NCBI RefSeq assembly: GCF_900460535.1
Contig: NZ_UHIL01000001.1
Span: 1,860,001 to 1,924,000, forward strand
Reading direction: 5' to 3'
Source of the DNA: Vibrio parahaemolyticus
GTDB taxonomy: Bacteria > Pseudomonadota > Gammaproteobacteria > Enterobacterales > Vibrionaceae
Length of the DNA: 64,000 bases
Shown here piece by piece: positions 18,653 through 29,388 of the stretch. The notes under the pieces were generated by a model. That model did no database searches. It saw only the letters and a list, made by a program, of their open reading frames with translations, and had not been told where the DNA came from. A program made the translations under genes and the position numbers. Each line of letters opens with the position of its first letter. Within the stretch, counting starts at the first letter, position 1.

Positions 18653-19846
18653 ATGACAGCTGCTATCTATTTGGTTAAAGGTCGTGAGAAATCGGTTAAG
18701 CGCAAGCACCCTTGGATCTTCTCTCGAGGCATCGGTAAAGTTGAGGGCGACCCCGCTCTTGGCGAAACAGTTGATGTGTTCACTCACGACGGTAAATGGC
18801 TAGCAAAAGCGGCATATTCTCCAGAATCTCAAATCCGCGCTCGTATTTGGAGTTTTGAAAAAGAAGAAATCAACAAAGCGTTTTTCGTGAAGCGTTTTCA
18901 AAATGCTCAACTTCTTCGTGAAGACGTGATTGAACGTGATGGTTTAACGGGTTACCGACTCATCGCCGCTGAATCTGACGGCTTGCCGGGCGTGACGATT
19001 GACCGCTACCAAAACTTCTTCGTATGTCAATTGCTCAGCGCAGGCGCAGAATACAACAAGCAAGCGATTGTAGATGCATTGGTTGAATGCTTCCCTGATT
19101 GCAATATCTACGAACGTTCTGACGTAGCAGTACGTAAGAAAGAAGGTTTGAAAGAGACCACTGGCGTATTGCACGGTGAAGTGCCTCCAAAATCTGTCGT
19201 CATCGAAGAAAACGGCGTAAAAATCAGTGTCGACATTGTAGGGGGACATAAAACGGGCTTCTACCTAGACCAGCGCGACAGTCGTCAACAAGCAATGAAG
19301 TACGTTAAAGATAAAGAAGTTCTTAACTGCTTCTCTTACACAGGTGGCTTTGGTCTTTACGCACTGAAAGGCGGCGCAAAACGCGTAATCAATGCGGATG
19401 TATCTCAGCCAGCATTGGACACAGCAAAATACAATGCAGAGCTGAACGAGTTTGATATCTCGAAAAAGCGCGCTGTTTTCTTAAACGCAGATGTATTTAA
19501 ACTGCTTCGTGAATACCGTGACCAAGGTACTCAGTTTGATGTGGTTATCATGGATCCACCTAAGTTTGCAGAAAGCAAAGCGCAACTAAATGGCGCATGT
19601 CGTGGTTATAAAGACATCAATATGTTGGCGATGCAAATTCTAAAACCTGGTGGCACGCTACTGACCTACTCTTGCTCTGGCTTAATGGACCAAGTTTTAT
19701 TCCAAAAAATCATTGCTGACGCAGCGGTAGACGCAAACCGCCAAGTGAAATTTGTTGAGCGCTTTGAACAAGCCGCAGACCACCCAACCGATACGGCATA
19801 CCCAGAAGGTTTCTACCTAAAAGGCTTTGCTTGTAAAGTGCTTTAA
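18653..19846 (+). CDS. rlmI: 23S rRNA m5C1962 methyltransferase RlmI
   Basis: 397 residues, the usual RlmI (YccW) length. It has an N-terminal PUA domain ([18 protein letters not shown]), then a SAM-dependent methyltransferase domain with [19 protein letters not shown] and the catalytic region [18 protein letters not shown] holds the second conserved Cys. ATG 18653 is preferred to upstream in-frame starts because the PUA domain begins there. Confidence 0.95.
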   Translation: MTAAIYLVKGREKSVKRKHPWIFSRGIGKVEGDPALGETVDVFTHDGKWLAKAAYSPESQIRARIWSFEKEEINKAFFVKRFQNAQLLREDVIERDGLTGYRLIAAESDGLPGVTIDRYQNFFVCQLLSAGAEYNKQAIVDALVECFPDCNIYERSDVAVRKKEGLKETTGVLHGEVPPKSVVIEENGVKISVDIVGGHKTGFYLDQRDSRQQAMKYVKDKEVLNCFSYTGGFGLYALKGGAKRVINADVSQPALDTAKYNAELNEFDISKKRAVFLNADVFKLLREYRDQGTQFDVVIMDPPKFAESKAQLNGACRGYKDINMLAMQILKPGGTLLTYSCSGLMDQVLFQKIIADAAVDANRQVKFVERFEQAADHPTDTAYPEGFYLKGFACKVL

Positions 19847-19875
19847 TCGCTCTTTGGCGATTATCGGAACGACAT

Positions 19876-19903
19876 AAAAAACGGAGCTTTCGCTCCGTTT
19901 TTC
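19876..19903. terminator. Bidirectional terminator between rlmI and adhesin A
   Basis: Stem ACGGAGC / GCTCCGT with a TTTC loop, A-run before and T-run after. It ends directly at the adhesin A stop codon. Confidence 0.9.
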
Positions 19904-22900
19904 TTATTCTCTCAACTGTTCGAGATTACTGATTAAGCTGTTGGCGATATCTGCGGCCGATGCGCCATCGAAATTAACTTCTAAATGTTGACCATCTTTA
20001 TTAATCGTCAATGTCGAGTTACCTCCACTTTCAGTCACTTCTACGGTTATATCATCTACGCGTCCTCGGTAGTCTCCAGAACCAAGATCATCAAGCAATG
20101 TGGAAATGTCAGTACCCGTCATATCATCAAATACATCGGTAAAATCAAGCTGATCACCATCACTGAAATCCGTCACGGTATCAGTTGCGGACTGCATTTC
20201 TGTCCACTTGAAGACGTCATCACCTTCACCGCCCGTTAAGATATCATTGCCTAAACCACCGATGATCATGTCATTACCGTCGGTACCAACCAGAATATCG
20301 TCTCCATCCGTACCCATGATGAGATTCAGCTCAGAATTTAATGCCATGGTTTGATAACCAAGCGCCGTGACAGCATCTACAGTGACGTTCTCGAATTCAA
20401 CCGCTACCGTTGCACTGGAGTCACTTTCTAAACCATCAGAATCAATGGCTTTGTACTCAAACGAATCACTCACTTGAGTGAAGCTGGTAATCTCTGTGCC
20501 TACCAATGTAAAACTTGCTTTATCACTTGAGCTATCTGTATCCGGCGACAACCGAATTTCATCGAAGCTTCCGTTTGCAAGCTCTATCGTTGCAGTACCT
20601 TCGTGGTTGCCACTATAGCTGATGTCTTCTGCCCGTATTTCTTGAGTATCAACCACAATACCATCTAAGAAAATGTATGCAGTAATCCAAGCACCACCAT
20701 TGTTAAAGCGGTCGTTCAAACTTGCGAGATTTATTTTCGCTTTGTCAGCTTCAAGACCTTCATCAAGTTTTATTGCAACATATTCGTGAGTGCTGATCTC
20801 ATCCCCATTCCCAGTCTCACCAGGAGATACAACGACCAAACCAACTTGCTGGTTCGCAAAATCGACCTTGACCTGAGCGTTAGAGTCGAAGGTGATATCA
20901 TTGCCTGAAATAGTAATTTGGCCACCATAGAAGCTCAAACCATTGACATCTACAGAATCAGCCAGAAAATCTTTGTCGAACTCTTCAAGTAAATCATTTG
21001 AGTCAAAACGTTGATCTTCAAAAAAATCTGCGGTCAGACGATACTTAACGTCAGTGTTCTCTGCAAATATTGATGACCCATCGATAACAACTTCTTGCCC
21101 GTTACCATCTACATAGTAGAGTTCCCCATAATCTGGAAGGTCAATAACTTTGATTTGGATATCGTCATCATTCGCTGTCACTGCATCATCTTCAAGGTCT
21201 TCAACTCGCTGCTCACCACCACTTGTTGTTCCATCAAAATCTACATCATGAATTGGGAACAAACCGTCTTCTACATCAAGTAGAATGTTGAAGTTACGAA
21301 CAGTAGGCGGCGTATTCGGCTCATCATTATCGATGATGGTTGTATCAACATACGCATTAGTGAGGTCAAGCGCCTCGAAAATAGGATTGTCGTCACCATC
21401 GACAATACTAGCCACACTAACTCGATAGACTTCATCCGGCTCGTCATCGGAATCATCGACAGTGTCAATGGTAAACGTCGCACTAAGACCATCCGGCCCA
21501 ATCACTGCTTGGGTGGTTTCAGTGATGTCATCACCCGATGCAGTGGTGTAGCTATAAGCTAAGGTTACGATGCTACCGACTGGCGCTGGATCGCTCAGTG
21601 TCACGGTGTACTCTGTGGTGGTGTCACCCTCCACGACATTCGCTGGACCAGTCATGGTCACCGTAACCGTATCTTCTGGACCCGGCTCGGTTTCATCGCT
21701 GATGGTGGTGTCGACGAACGCATTATCGAGGTTCAACGCTTCGAAGATAGGATTGCTGTCGCTATCAACAATACCCGACACGCTGACACGGAATACTTCA
21801 TCGCCTTCGGCATACACATCGTCCACGGTATCGATGGTAAATGTAGCCGTCACACCATCCGCACCAATAATCGCTTGAGTGGTTTCAGTGATGTCGTCAC
21901 CCGATGCAGTAGTATAGCTGTAAGCTAAGGTCACAATGCTACCCACAGGAGCCGGATCGCTCAGTGTTACGGTGTAGTCTGTGGTGGTGTCACCCTCCAC
22001 GACATTCGCTGGACCAGTCATGGTCACCGTAACCGTATCTTCTGGACCAGGGTCCGTTTCATCGCTGATGGTGGTATCGACGAACGCATTGTCTAAATTC
22101 AGTGCTTCAAAGATTGGATTGCTGTCGCTATCGACGATGCCTGACACGCTAACACGGAACACTTCATCGCCTTCCGCGTAAACATCATCTACCGTATCAA
22201 TGGTAAACGTGGCGGTCACACCATCGGCACCAATAATGGCTTGAGTGGTTTCGGTGATGTCATCACCTGACGCAGTGGTGTAGCTATAAGCGAGCGTGAC
22301 GATGCTACCGACTGGCGCTGGATCGCTCAGTGTCACGGTGTAGTCTGTGGTGGTGTCACCCTCCACGACATTCGCTGGACCTGTCATGGTCACGGTAACC
22401 GTATCTTCTGGACCTGGGTCGGTTTCATCGCTGATGGTGGTATCGACGAACGCATTGTCTAAATTCAGTGCTTCAAATATAGGATTACTGTCGCTATCGA
22501 CAATGCCTGATACGCTGACACGGAACACTTCATCGCCTTCGGCATACACATCGTCCACGGTATCGATGGTAAATGTAGCCGTCACACCATCCGCACCAAT
22601 AATCGCTTGAGTGGTTTCAGTGATGTCGTCACCCGATGCAGTAGTATAGCTGTAAGCTAAGGTCACAATGCTACCCACAGGCGCCGGATCGCTCAGTGTC
22701 ACGGTGTACTCTGTGGTGGTGTCACCTTCTACGACATTCGCTGGACCTGTCATGGTCACGGTAACCGTATCTTCTGGACCTGGGTCGGTTTCATCGCTGA
22801 TGGTGGTATCAACAAAGGCATTTGATACATCTAATGCCTCAAAAATCGGATTGCTATCGCTATCGACGATGCCCGACACGCTGACACGGAACACTTCATC

Positions 22901-25900
22901 GCCTTCAGCGTAAACGTCATCCACCGTATCAATGGTAAACGTGGCGGTTACGCCATCCGCCCCAATAATCGCTTGAGTGGTTTCAGTGATGTCGTCACCG
23001 GATGCCGTAGTGTAGCTGTAAGCTAAGGTCACGATGCTACCCACAGGTGCCGGATCGCTCAGTGTCACGGTGTAATCTGTGGTGGTGTCACCTTCCACGA
23101 CATTCGCTGGACCTGTCATGGTCACGGTAACTGTATCTTCTGGCCCTGGGTCGGTTTCATCACTGATGGTGGTGTCGACGAACGCATTGTCTAAATTCAG
23201 TGCTTCAAATATAGGATTACTGTCGCTATCGACAATGCCTGATACGCTGACACGGAACACTTCATCGCCTTCGGCATACACATCGTCCACGGTATCGATG
23301 GTAAATGTAGCCGTCACACCATCCGCACCAATAATCGCTTGAGTGGTTTCAGTGATGTCGTCACCCGATGCAGTAGTATAGCTGTAAGCTAAGGTCACAA
23401 TGCTACCCACAGGCGCCGGATCGCTCAGTGTCACGGTGTACTCTGTGGTGGTGTCACCTTCTACGACATTCGCTGGACCTGTCATGGTCACGGTAACCGT
23501 ATCTTCTGGACCTGGGTCGGTTTCATCGCTGATGGTGGTATCAACAAAGGCATTTGATACATCTAATGCCTCAAAAATCGGATTGCTATCGCTATCGACG
23601 ATGCCCGACACGCTGACACGGAACACTTCATCGCCTTCAGCGTAAACGTCATCCACCGTATCAATGGTAAACGTGGCGGTTACGCCATCCGCCCCAATAA
23701 TCGCTTGAGTGGTTTCAGTGATGTCGTCACCGGATGCCGTAGTGTAGCTGTAAGCTAAGGTCACGATGCTACCCACAGGTGCCGGATCGCTCAGTGTCAC
23801 GGTGTAATCTGTGGTGGTGTCACCTTCCACGACATTCGCTGGACCTGTCATGGTCACGGTAACTGTATCTTCTGGCCCTGGGTCGGTTTCATCACTGATG
23901 GTGGTGTCGACGAACGCATTGTCTAAATTCAGTGCTTCAAATATTGGATTACTGTCGCTATCGACGATGCCTGACACGCTGACACGGAACACTTCATCAC
24001 CTTCCGCGTAAACATCGTCCACGGTATCGATGGTAAACGTGGCGGTCACACCATCCGCCCCAATAATCGCTTGGGTGGTTTCAGTAATGTCGTCACCGGA
24101 TGCCGTAGTGTAGCTGTAAGCTAAGGTCACGATGCTACCCACAGGCGCCGGATCGCTCAGTGTCACGGTGTAATCTGTGGTGGTGTCACCTTCCACGACA
24201 TTCGCTGGACCTGTCATGGTCACGGTAACTGTATCTTCTGGCCCTGGGTCGGTTTCATCACTGATGGTGGTGTCGACGAACGCATTGTCTAAATTCAGTG
24301 CTTCAAATATTGGATTACTGTCGCTATCGACGATGCCTGACACGCTGACACGGAACACTTCATCGCCTTCGCCGTAAACATCGTCCACGGTATCGATGGT
24401 AAACGTGGCGGTTACGCCATCCGCACCAATCACTGCTTGGGTGGTTTCGGTGATGTCATCACCCGATGCAGTGGTGTAGCTATAAGCTAACGTGACGATG
24501 CTACCGACTGGAGCCGGATCGCTCAGTGTCACGGTGTAATCCGTGGTGGTATCACCTTCCACAACATTCGCTGGACCGGTCATGGTCACGGTGACCGTAT
24601 CTTCTGGACCTGGGTCGGTTTCATCACTGATGGTGGTGTCGACAAAGGCATTATCGAGGTTCAACGCTTCAAAGATTGGATTGCTGTCGCTATCCACAAT
24701 ACCCGACACGCTGACGCGGAATACTTCATCGCCTTCGGCGTACACATCGTCCACCGTATCGATGGTAAACGTCGCTGTTACGCCATCGGCACCAATAATC
24801 GCTTGAGTGGTTTCGGTGATATCATCACCGGATGCAGTGGTGTAGCTGTAAGCTAAGGTCACGATGCTACCGACTGGCGCCGGATCGCTCAGTGTCACGG
24901 TGTACTCTGTGGTGGTGTCACCTTCCACGACATTTGCTGGACCGGTCATGGTGACCGTAACCGTATCTTCTGGCCCTGGGTCGGTTTCATCACTGATGGT
25001 GGTATCGACGAACGCATTGTCTAGATTCAGTGCTTCGAAGATTGGATTGCTGTCACCATCTACAATGCCCGACACGCTGACACGGAACACTTCATCGCCT
25101 TCAGCGTAAACGTCATCCACGGTATCAATGGTAAACGTGGCGGTCACACCATCCACCCCAATAATCGCTTGGGTGGTTTCAGTGATGTCGTCACCGGATG
25201 CCGTGGTGTAGCTATAAGCAAGCGTGACGATGCTACCCACTGGCGCTGGTTCGCTCAGCGTCACGGTGTACTCTGTGGTGGTGTCACCTTCTACGACATT
25301 CGCTGGACCCGTCATGGTGACCGTAACGGTATCTTCCGGACCAGGATCCGTTTCATCGCTGATGGTGGTGTCGACGAACGCATTATCGAGGTTCAGTGCT
25401 TCGAAGATAGGATTGCTGTCACTATCCACAATACCCGATACGCTGACACGGAACACTTCATCGCCTTCCGCGTAAACATCGTCCACGGTATCGATGGTAA
25501 ACGTGGCGGTTACGCCATCCGCCCCAATAATCGCTTGGGTGGTTTCAGTGATGTCGTCACCGGATGCCGTGGTGTAGCTGTAAGCTAAGGTCACGATGCT
25601 ACCGACTGGCGCCGGATCGCTCAGCGTCACTGTGTACTCTGTGGTGGTGTCGCCTTCCACCACATTCGCTGGACCTGTCATGGTCACCGTAACCGTATCT
25701 TCTGGACCTGGGTCGGTTTCATCACTGATGGTGGTGTCGACGAACGCATTGTCTAAATTCAGTGCTTCAAAGATTGGATTACTGTCGCTATCGACGATGC
25801 CTGACACGCTGACACGGAACACTTCATCACCTTCCGCGTAAACATCGTCCACGGTATCGATGGTAAACGTGGCGGTCACACCATCGGCACCAACCACTGC

Positions 25901-27667
25901 TTGGGTGGTTTCAGTGATGTCGTCACCTGACGCAGTGGTGTAGCTATAAGCTAACGTGACAATGCTACCCACTGGCGCTGGATCGCTCAGCGTCACGGTG
26001 TACTCCGTGGTGGTGTCACCTTCTACGACATTCGCTGGACCGGTCATGGTCACCGTAACCGTATCTTCTGGACCCGGATCGGTTTCATCGCTAATGGTGG
26101 TATCAACAAAGGCATTTGAAACATCTAATGCCTCAAAAATCGGATTGCTATCACCATCTACAATGCCCGACACGCTGACGCGGAATACTTCATCGCCTTC
26201 GGCGTACACATCGTCCACCGTATCGATGGTAAACGTGGCAGTTACGCCATCCGCACCAATAATCGCTTGAGTTGTTTCGGTGATGTCATCACCTGACGCG
26301 GTGGTGTAGCTATAAGCGAGCGTGACGATGCTACCGACTGGCGCTGGATCGCTCAGTGTCACGGTGTAATCCGTGGTGGTATCGCCTTCCACCACATTCG
26401 CTGGACCGGTCATGGTCACGGTAACCGTATCTTCTGGACCCGGATCCGTTTCATCACTGATGGTGGTATCGACAAACGCATTGTCTAGATTCAACGCTTC
26501 GAAGATAGGATTGCTGTCACCATCTACAATGCCCGACACACTGACGCGGAACACTTCATCGCCTTCGGTATAAACATCGTCCACCGTATCGATGGTAAAC
26601 GTGGCGGACACACCATCGGCACCAACCACTGCTTGAGTGGTTTCGGTGATGTCATCACCGGATGCAGTAGTGTAGCTATAAGCTAAGGTCACGATGCTAC
26701 CGACTGGCGCCGGTTCGCTCAGTGTTACGGTGTATTCGGAAGTAGTTTCACCTTCCGAAACGCTATTCGGGCCAGTCATATTAACGGTTACAGTATCTTC
26801 TGGCCCTTGTTCTGCCTCATCTGTAATCGTTGCAACACCCGTAACTGGAGTAGGCTGATCTGGCGTTGAACCGGACAAACTGAATGTTTCCGATCCTTCC
26901 GCTAAATTATCATCAATGGTATCCAAGCTAACCGTAAAAGACTCTTCCCCGATCGGAAGAGAAACAGTAAACGATCCATCATCATTCACCTGAATTTCTT
27001 GGGTGGTTCCGTCGGATAATGTAATTAAAACCGTTGTATTTACATAATCTGCACCAACATCGCTCGCTGCCCCGCCTACAGCAGAACCATCATTAAGGGT
27101 AAACTCTATGGTAGTTTCTTCTTCCGTTGGTTGATTAAGGGTAACGTCGAAAGAGACTTGCTGCCCTTCATCTACTGCAGGGCTAGAAATATCTTGCACC
27201 GTAATTGTTACTGGAATCGGAATTCCTGTCGGAGCTGGTGCCTGAGTTGGAGGGAGAATGTCCAATAAAGTTAGAATCTGAGTGGTTGAGAATCCCGCTC
27301 CTTCAGTGCCAACTGTCTCAAAGTTGGTACTAGCGAGCAATTCTGTCCCTGTTCGTGCAACATTCCCTGTTGTCTGAGGACTAGACCCATTTGCTTCGCC
27401 CGCTGCGGTTTCAAACTCTTGACCTAGTTGGGTCGGGTCTTGCCCCGCTGCAATAGCTTCTATCAACGCAGTAATATCACCAGTTACATTGATGGAACTG
27501 CCTTGCGGTGTCACTTGCTCAATGACCAGTTCTGAAGTGTCTGAAACTTCGTTAATAATTAGTTCCCCTGGTTTAGGCAACTGTCCTTGTTCGAGGGTTC
27601 TAATTTCCCCATCGAGACCGATAACTACAATATTACTCATCAATGAGCCAAAAGTTACTCGTTCCAT
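19904..27667 (-). CDS. Giant LapA-like RTX adhesin A with 15 Calx-beta-type repeats
   Basis: 2587 residues. Residues 1-100 resemble the N-terminal retention module of LapA-type adhesins, including IVVIGLDG near residue 13 and a LapG-type site T-A-A-G at 87-90 (bases 27398-27409). Residues 285-2115 are fifteen copies of a 122-residue acidic beta-sandwich repeat (EDTVTVTMTGP ... VDTTISDET). A unique distal part (2120-2430) follows, then RTX nonapeptides (GGLGNDILTGGEGDD) near 2450-2490 and a type I secretion C-terminal domain. It should be exported by an ABC/MFP/TolC system and held in the outer membrane by the retention module. GAGGT five bases before ATG 27667 supports the start. The divergent tolC-ompA pair is its likely partner. 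Confidence 0.9.
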   Translation of the reverse strand: MERVTFGSLMSNIVVIGLDGEIRTLEQGQLPKPGELIINEVSDTSELVIEQVTPQGSSINVTGDITALIEAIAAGQDPTQLGQEFETAAGEANGSSPQTTGNVARTGTELLASTNFETVGTEGAGFSTTQILTLLDILPPTQAPAPTGIPIPVTITVQDISSPAVDEGQQVSFDVTLNQPTEEETTIEFTLNDGSAVGGAASDVGADYVNTTVLITLSDGTTQEIQVNDDGSFTVSLPIGEESFTVSLDTIDDNLAEGSETFSLSGSTPDQPTPVTGVATITDEAEQGPEDTVTVNMTGPNSVSEGETTSEYTVTLSEPAPVGSIVTLAYSYTTASGDDITETTQAVVGADGVSATFTIDTVDDVYTEGDEVFRVSVSGIVDGDSNPIFEALNLDNAFVDTTISDETDPGPEDTVTVTMTGPANVVEGDTTTDYTVTLSDPAPVGSIVTLAYSYTTASGDDITETTQAIIGADGVTATFTIDTVDDVYAEGDEVFRVSVSGIVDGDSNPIFEALDVSNAFVDTTISDETDPGPEDTVTVTMTGPANVVEGDTTTEYTVTLSDPAPVGSIVTLAYSYTTASGDDITETTQAVVGADGVTATFTIDTVDDVYAEGDEVFRVSVSGIVDSDSNPIFEALNLDNAFVDTTISDETDPGPEDTVTVTMTGPANVVEGDTTTEYTVTLSDPAPVGSIVTLAYSYTTASGDDITETTQAIIGADGVTATFTIDTVDDVYAEGDEVFRVSVSGIVDSDSNPIFEALNLDNAFVDTTISDETDPGPEDTVTVTMTGPANVVEGDTTTEYTVTLSEPAPVGSIVTLAYSYTTASGDDITETTQAIIGVDGVTATFTIDTVDDVYAEGDEVFRVSVSGIVDGDSNPIFEALNLDNAFVDTTISDETDPGPEDTVTVTMTGPANVVEGDTTTEYTVTLSDPAPVGSIVTLAYSYTTASGDDITETTQAIIGADGVTATFTIDTVDDVYAEGDEVFRVSVSGIVDSDSNPIFEALNLDNAFVDTTISDETDPGPEDTVTVTMTGPANVVEGDTTTDYTVTLSDPAPVGSIVTLAYSYTTASGDDITETTQAVIGADGVTATFTIDTVDDVYGEGDEVFRVSVSGIVDSDSNPIFEALNLDNAFVDTTISDETDPGPEDTVTVTMTGPANVVEGDTTTDYTVTLSDPAPVGSIVTLAYSYTTASGDDITETTQAIIGADGVTATFTIDTVDDVYAEGDEVFRVSVSGIVDSDSNPIFEALNLDNAFVDTTISDETDPGPEDTVTVTMTGPANVVEGDTTTDYTVTLSDPAPVGSIVTLAYSYTTASGDDITETTQAIIGADGVTATFTIDTVDDVYAEGDEVFRVSVSGIVDSDSNPIFEALDVSNAFVDTTISDETDPGPEDTVTVTMTGPANVVEGDTTTEYTVTLSDPAPVGSIVTLAYSYTTASGDDITETTQAIIGADGVTATFTIDTVDDVYAEGDEVFRVSVSGIVDSDSNPIFEALNLDNAFVDTTISDETDPGPEDTVTVTMTGPANVVEGDTTTDYTVTLSDPAPVGSIVTLAYSYTTASGDDITETTQAIIGADGVTATFTIDTVDDVYAEGDEVFRVSVSGIVDSDSNPIFEALDVSNAFVDTTISDETDPGPEDTVTVTMTGPANVVEGDTTTEYTVTLSDPAPVGSIVTLAYSYTTASGDDITETTQAIIGADGVTATFTIDTVDDVYAEGDEVFRVSVSGIVDSDSNPIFEALNLDNAFVDTTISDETDPGPEDTVTVTMTGPANVVEGDTTTDYTVTLSDPAPVGSIVTLAYSYTTASGDDITETTQAIIGADGVTATFTIDTVDDVYAEGDEVFRVSVSGIVDSDSNPIFEALNLDNAFVDTTISDETDPGPEDTVTVTMTGPANVVEGDTTTDYTVTLSDPAPVGSIVTLAYSYTTASGDDITETTQAIIGADGVTATFTIDTVDDVYAEGDEVFRVSVSGIVDSDSNPIFEALNLDNAFVDTTISDETEPGPEDTVTVTMTGPANVVEGDTTTEYTVTLSDPAPVGSIVTLAYSYTTASGDDITETTQAVIGPDGLSATFTIDTVDDSDDEPDEVYRVSVASIVDGDDNPIFEALDLTNAYVDTTIIDNDEPNTPPTVRNFNILLDVEDGLFPIHDVDFDGTTSGGEQRVEDLEDDAVTANDDDIQIKVIDLPDYGELYYVDGNGQEVVIDGSSIFAENTDVKYRLTADFFEDQRFDSNDLLEEFDKDFLADSVDVNGLSFYGGQITISGNDITFDSNAQVKVDFANQQVGLVVVSPGETGNGDEISTHEYVAIKLDEGLEADKAKINLASLNDRFNNGGAWITAYIFLDGIVVDTQEIRAEDISYSGNHEGTATIELANGSFDEIRLSPDTDSSSDKASFTLVGTEITSFTQVSDSFEYKAIDSDGLESDSSATVAVEFENVTVDAVTALGYQTMALNSELNLIMGTDGDDILVGTDGNDMIIGGLGNDILTGGEGDDVFKWTEMQSATDTVTDFSDGDQLDFTDVFDDMTGTDISTLLDDLGSGDYRGRVDDITVEVTESGGNSTLTINKDGQHLEVNFDGASAADIANSLISNLEQLRE
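21320..26810 (-). repeat. Tandem array of fifteen 366-bp coding repeats
   Basis: The unit is 366 bases (122 codons). Fifteen units fill about 5490 bases. The first and last units are the most diverged, and the inner ones are nearly identical in protein. Variation is limited to a few positions (TTTEY/TTTDY, AIIG/AVVG, VDGDS/VDSDS, NLDN/DVSN). Apparent open frames on the opposite strand recur with the same period and are by-products of the repeat. Confidence 0.95.
22443..23944 (-). repeat. Exact 732-bp dimer duplication inside the adhesin A array
   Basis: Bases from 22443 and from 23175 read identically for one full 732-base period, and identity continues into the next period until about 23944. 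Other neighbouring units differ by many silent changes. This points to recent duplication or gene conversion of a two-repeat block. Confidence 0.85.
27398..27409 (-). other. Predicted LapG-type cleavage site (T-A-A-G) in adhesin A
   Basis: Codons 87-90. P. fluorescens LapA is cut by LapG within a TAAG motif at a similar distance from the N-terminus. Cleavage here is inferred. Confidence 0.65.
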
Positions 27668-28069
27668 ATCTACCTCGCCCCACTTTGAACTAAGTCAAAA
27701 GTTTGTCACCCCAATATTTACGTCTATAGTTTAGTCAAAATCTTCATATTTTCGTTGTATGTGCAAGGGGCGATGTGCTGATTAACTCAAGGGGCGGGGT
27801 TACAGGTGCAGCAGGGAATTGCACAGGTCGTGGAACGCTATGATATTAAGAAATCAAGCTTTTCTCTTGCTTAAACACAAACGGTTGCCAAGCAACATTT
27901 TGCACATGTGCTAAGGTTTAATCAGGCGAACTTCTGGATATTCTAAACAAAAGCCTAGGTTTAACAGTAGGTTGATAATTTACTTACTCAAACACTGTTA
28001 TTTGTGATGTTTTATCTCAAATGTGAGATGAAACAGCAAAAAGCAACACGATTTTTTAGGAGAAACACC
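27668..28069. other. 402-base divergent regulatory region of cassette A
   Basis: Must contain promoters for adhesin A and for the tolC-ompA pair. ATTCTAAACAAAAGC at 27940-27954 is shared, at nearly the same distance from the tolC start, with cassette B. No further operator can be defended. Confidence 0.55.
27940..27954 (+). promoter_or_regulatory. Conserved upstream element, cassette A copy
   Basis: ATTCTAAACAAAAGC lies 130 bases before the tolC-A start codon. The cassette B copy (ATTCTAAACAAAGC at 37762) lies 134 bases before its tolC start. The rest of the two intergenic regions is largely dissimilar, so the match may be a promoter part or regulator site. Confidence 0.4.
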
Positions 28070-29386
28070 GTGAAATGGAACCGACTAAGTATTGCTTGCT
28101 GCTGTAGCTTAATAGTGTCTATACCCGTTTTCGGTCAAACTTTAGAGCAAGCCGTGGCATTAACGTTAAAAAATAACCCAGATATCAAAAGCGCATTTAA
28201 TGAATTTGAGAGCCGAAGGTACATCAATGAGGCGTCAACAGGCGCCTATTTGCCTTCTCTCGATCTTGATGCGGGCATTGGTTACGAAGGCCTCGACCCA
28301 TCTGATGAAGTCGGACGAGGCAACACTGACTATACGAGAAAAGAAGCGTCTATCACCCTAACCCAATTAATTTGGGATGGCAGCGCGACATTAAACGATA
28401 TTGACCGTACCGCTGCGGATGCAGAATCGGTGCGATTCCAACTGTTAGCTGATGCTTCAGACAAGGCATTAGAAGTCACTAAAGTCTACTTAGATGCGGT
28501 AAAGGCTTATGAAGTCTTAAAGCTGTCTGAGAACAATCTTGCCGTTCACAAAGACATCTATACGGACATCAAAAAACGCGTCACTTCCGGCATCGGCTCT
28601 ACTGCGGACTTAACACAGGTTGAAGCACGTTTAGCGAAAGCGCATGGTAATCTGGCAGCTGCACAAAACAACCTTTACGACTCCCACACAATGTTTACCC
28701 GCTTGGTGGGGCAAACGCCACAAGGGTTAATTTTTCCAAGAGCTGATCAGAACTTTATCCCCTACACCGTCGATGAAGCGGTTGGTTTGGCATTTGAATT
28801 ACACCCCGTAATTCAAATCGCATTGGCGGATGTGGACTCTGCCAAGTTCCAATACAAACAATCGAAAGGCGTTAACTACCCGACGATCTCGATTGAAGCT
28901 TCTCAAACTTGGAAAGACGATGCGGATGGCTTAAAAGGTCGAAGCGATGAAACTCTCGCCATGTTGCGTTTACGCTATAACTTGTTCAACGGCGGTAGCG
29001 ATGCGGCAAATTCAGAAAACTTCGCATACCAACTCAACAAAGCGAAAGACTTACGTGAAGGCGCGTACCGTAATGTTGAGGAAGGACTTCGCTTATCTTG
29101 GAGTGCTCTGGACTTAACGCTGCAACAAAAAGAATTTTTAGCAGACCACGTTGATTCGGCAGCTGAGACGGTCATCGCGTATGAAAAGCAATATCGAATC
29201 GGTAAACGAACCTTACTAGACGTTCTGAACACTGAAAACGAGTTGTTTGAAGCGCGTAAAGATTATCTTGATTCAAAATATGCAGAGCAATATGCCAAAT
29301 ATCGTGTGATGAACGCAACTGGCCAATTGTTGAGTGCGTTAAGAGTCGAAATGCCGAAAGAATGGCTAGAAAAAGTGGAGTATTAA
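28070..29386 (+). CDS. TolC-family outer membrane channel of adhesin cassette A (LapE/AggA type)
   Basis: 438 residues. The signal peptide ends after VFGQ, and the mature protein starts with a TLEQAV segment typical of TolC/AggA proteins. Long helical repeats include VEARLAKAHGNLAAAQNNL and, near the C-terminus, EKQYRIGKRTLLDVLNTENEL, the second half of the duplicated TolC fold. It should form the outer-membrane exit duct for adhesin A. The start is taken as GTG 28070, behind AGGAG; the cassette B homologue has the same GTG start in the same context, and an in-frame ATG at 28004 would spoil the signal peptide. The ompA gene follows after two bases. Confidence 0.9.
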   Translation: MKWNRLSIACCCSLIVSIPVFGQTLEQAVALTLKNNPDIKSAFNEFESRRYINEASTGAYLPSLDLDAGIGYEGLDPSDEVGRGNTDYTRKEASITLTQLIWDGSATLNDIDRTAADAESVRFQLLADASDKALEVTKVYLDAVKAYEVLKLSENNLAVHKDIYTDIKKRVTSGIGSTADLTQVEARLAKAHGNLAAAQNNLYDSHTMFTRLVGQTPQGLIFPRADQNFIPYTVDEAVGLAFELHPVIQIALADVDSAKFQYKQSKGVNYPTISIEASQTWKDDADGLKGRSDETLAMLRLRYNLFNGGSDAANSENFAYQLNKAKDLREGAYRNVEEGLRLSWSALDLTLQQKEFLADHVDSAAETVIAYEKQYRIGKRTLLDVLNTENELFEARKDYLDSKYAEQYAKYRVMNATGQLLSALRVEMPKEWLEKVEY

Positions 29387-29388
29387 TT

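Noticed and set aside
21570..26573. Many plus-strand open frames of 60-140 codons within the adhesin A array
   Set aside because: They recur with the 366-base period and are antisense shadows of the repeats, with no ribosome binding sites of their own.
21320..26810. Regular tandem repeats resembling a CRISPR array
   Set aside because: The unit is 366 bases, fully coding, with no unique spacers and no cas genes.
28008..28030. TGTGATGTTTTATCTCA resembling a CRP site before tolC-A
   Set aside because: The half-site spacing is seven instead of six and the second half is poor.
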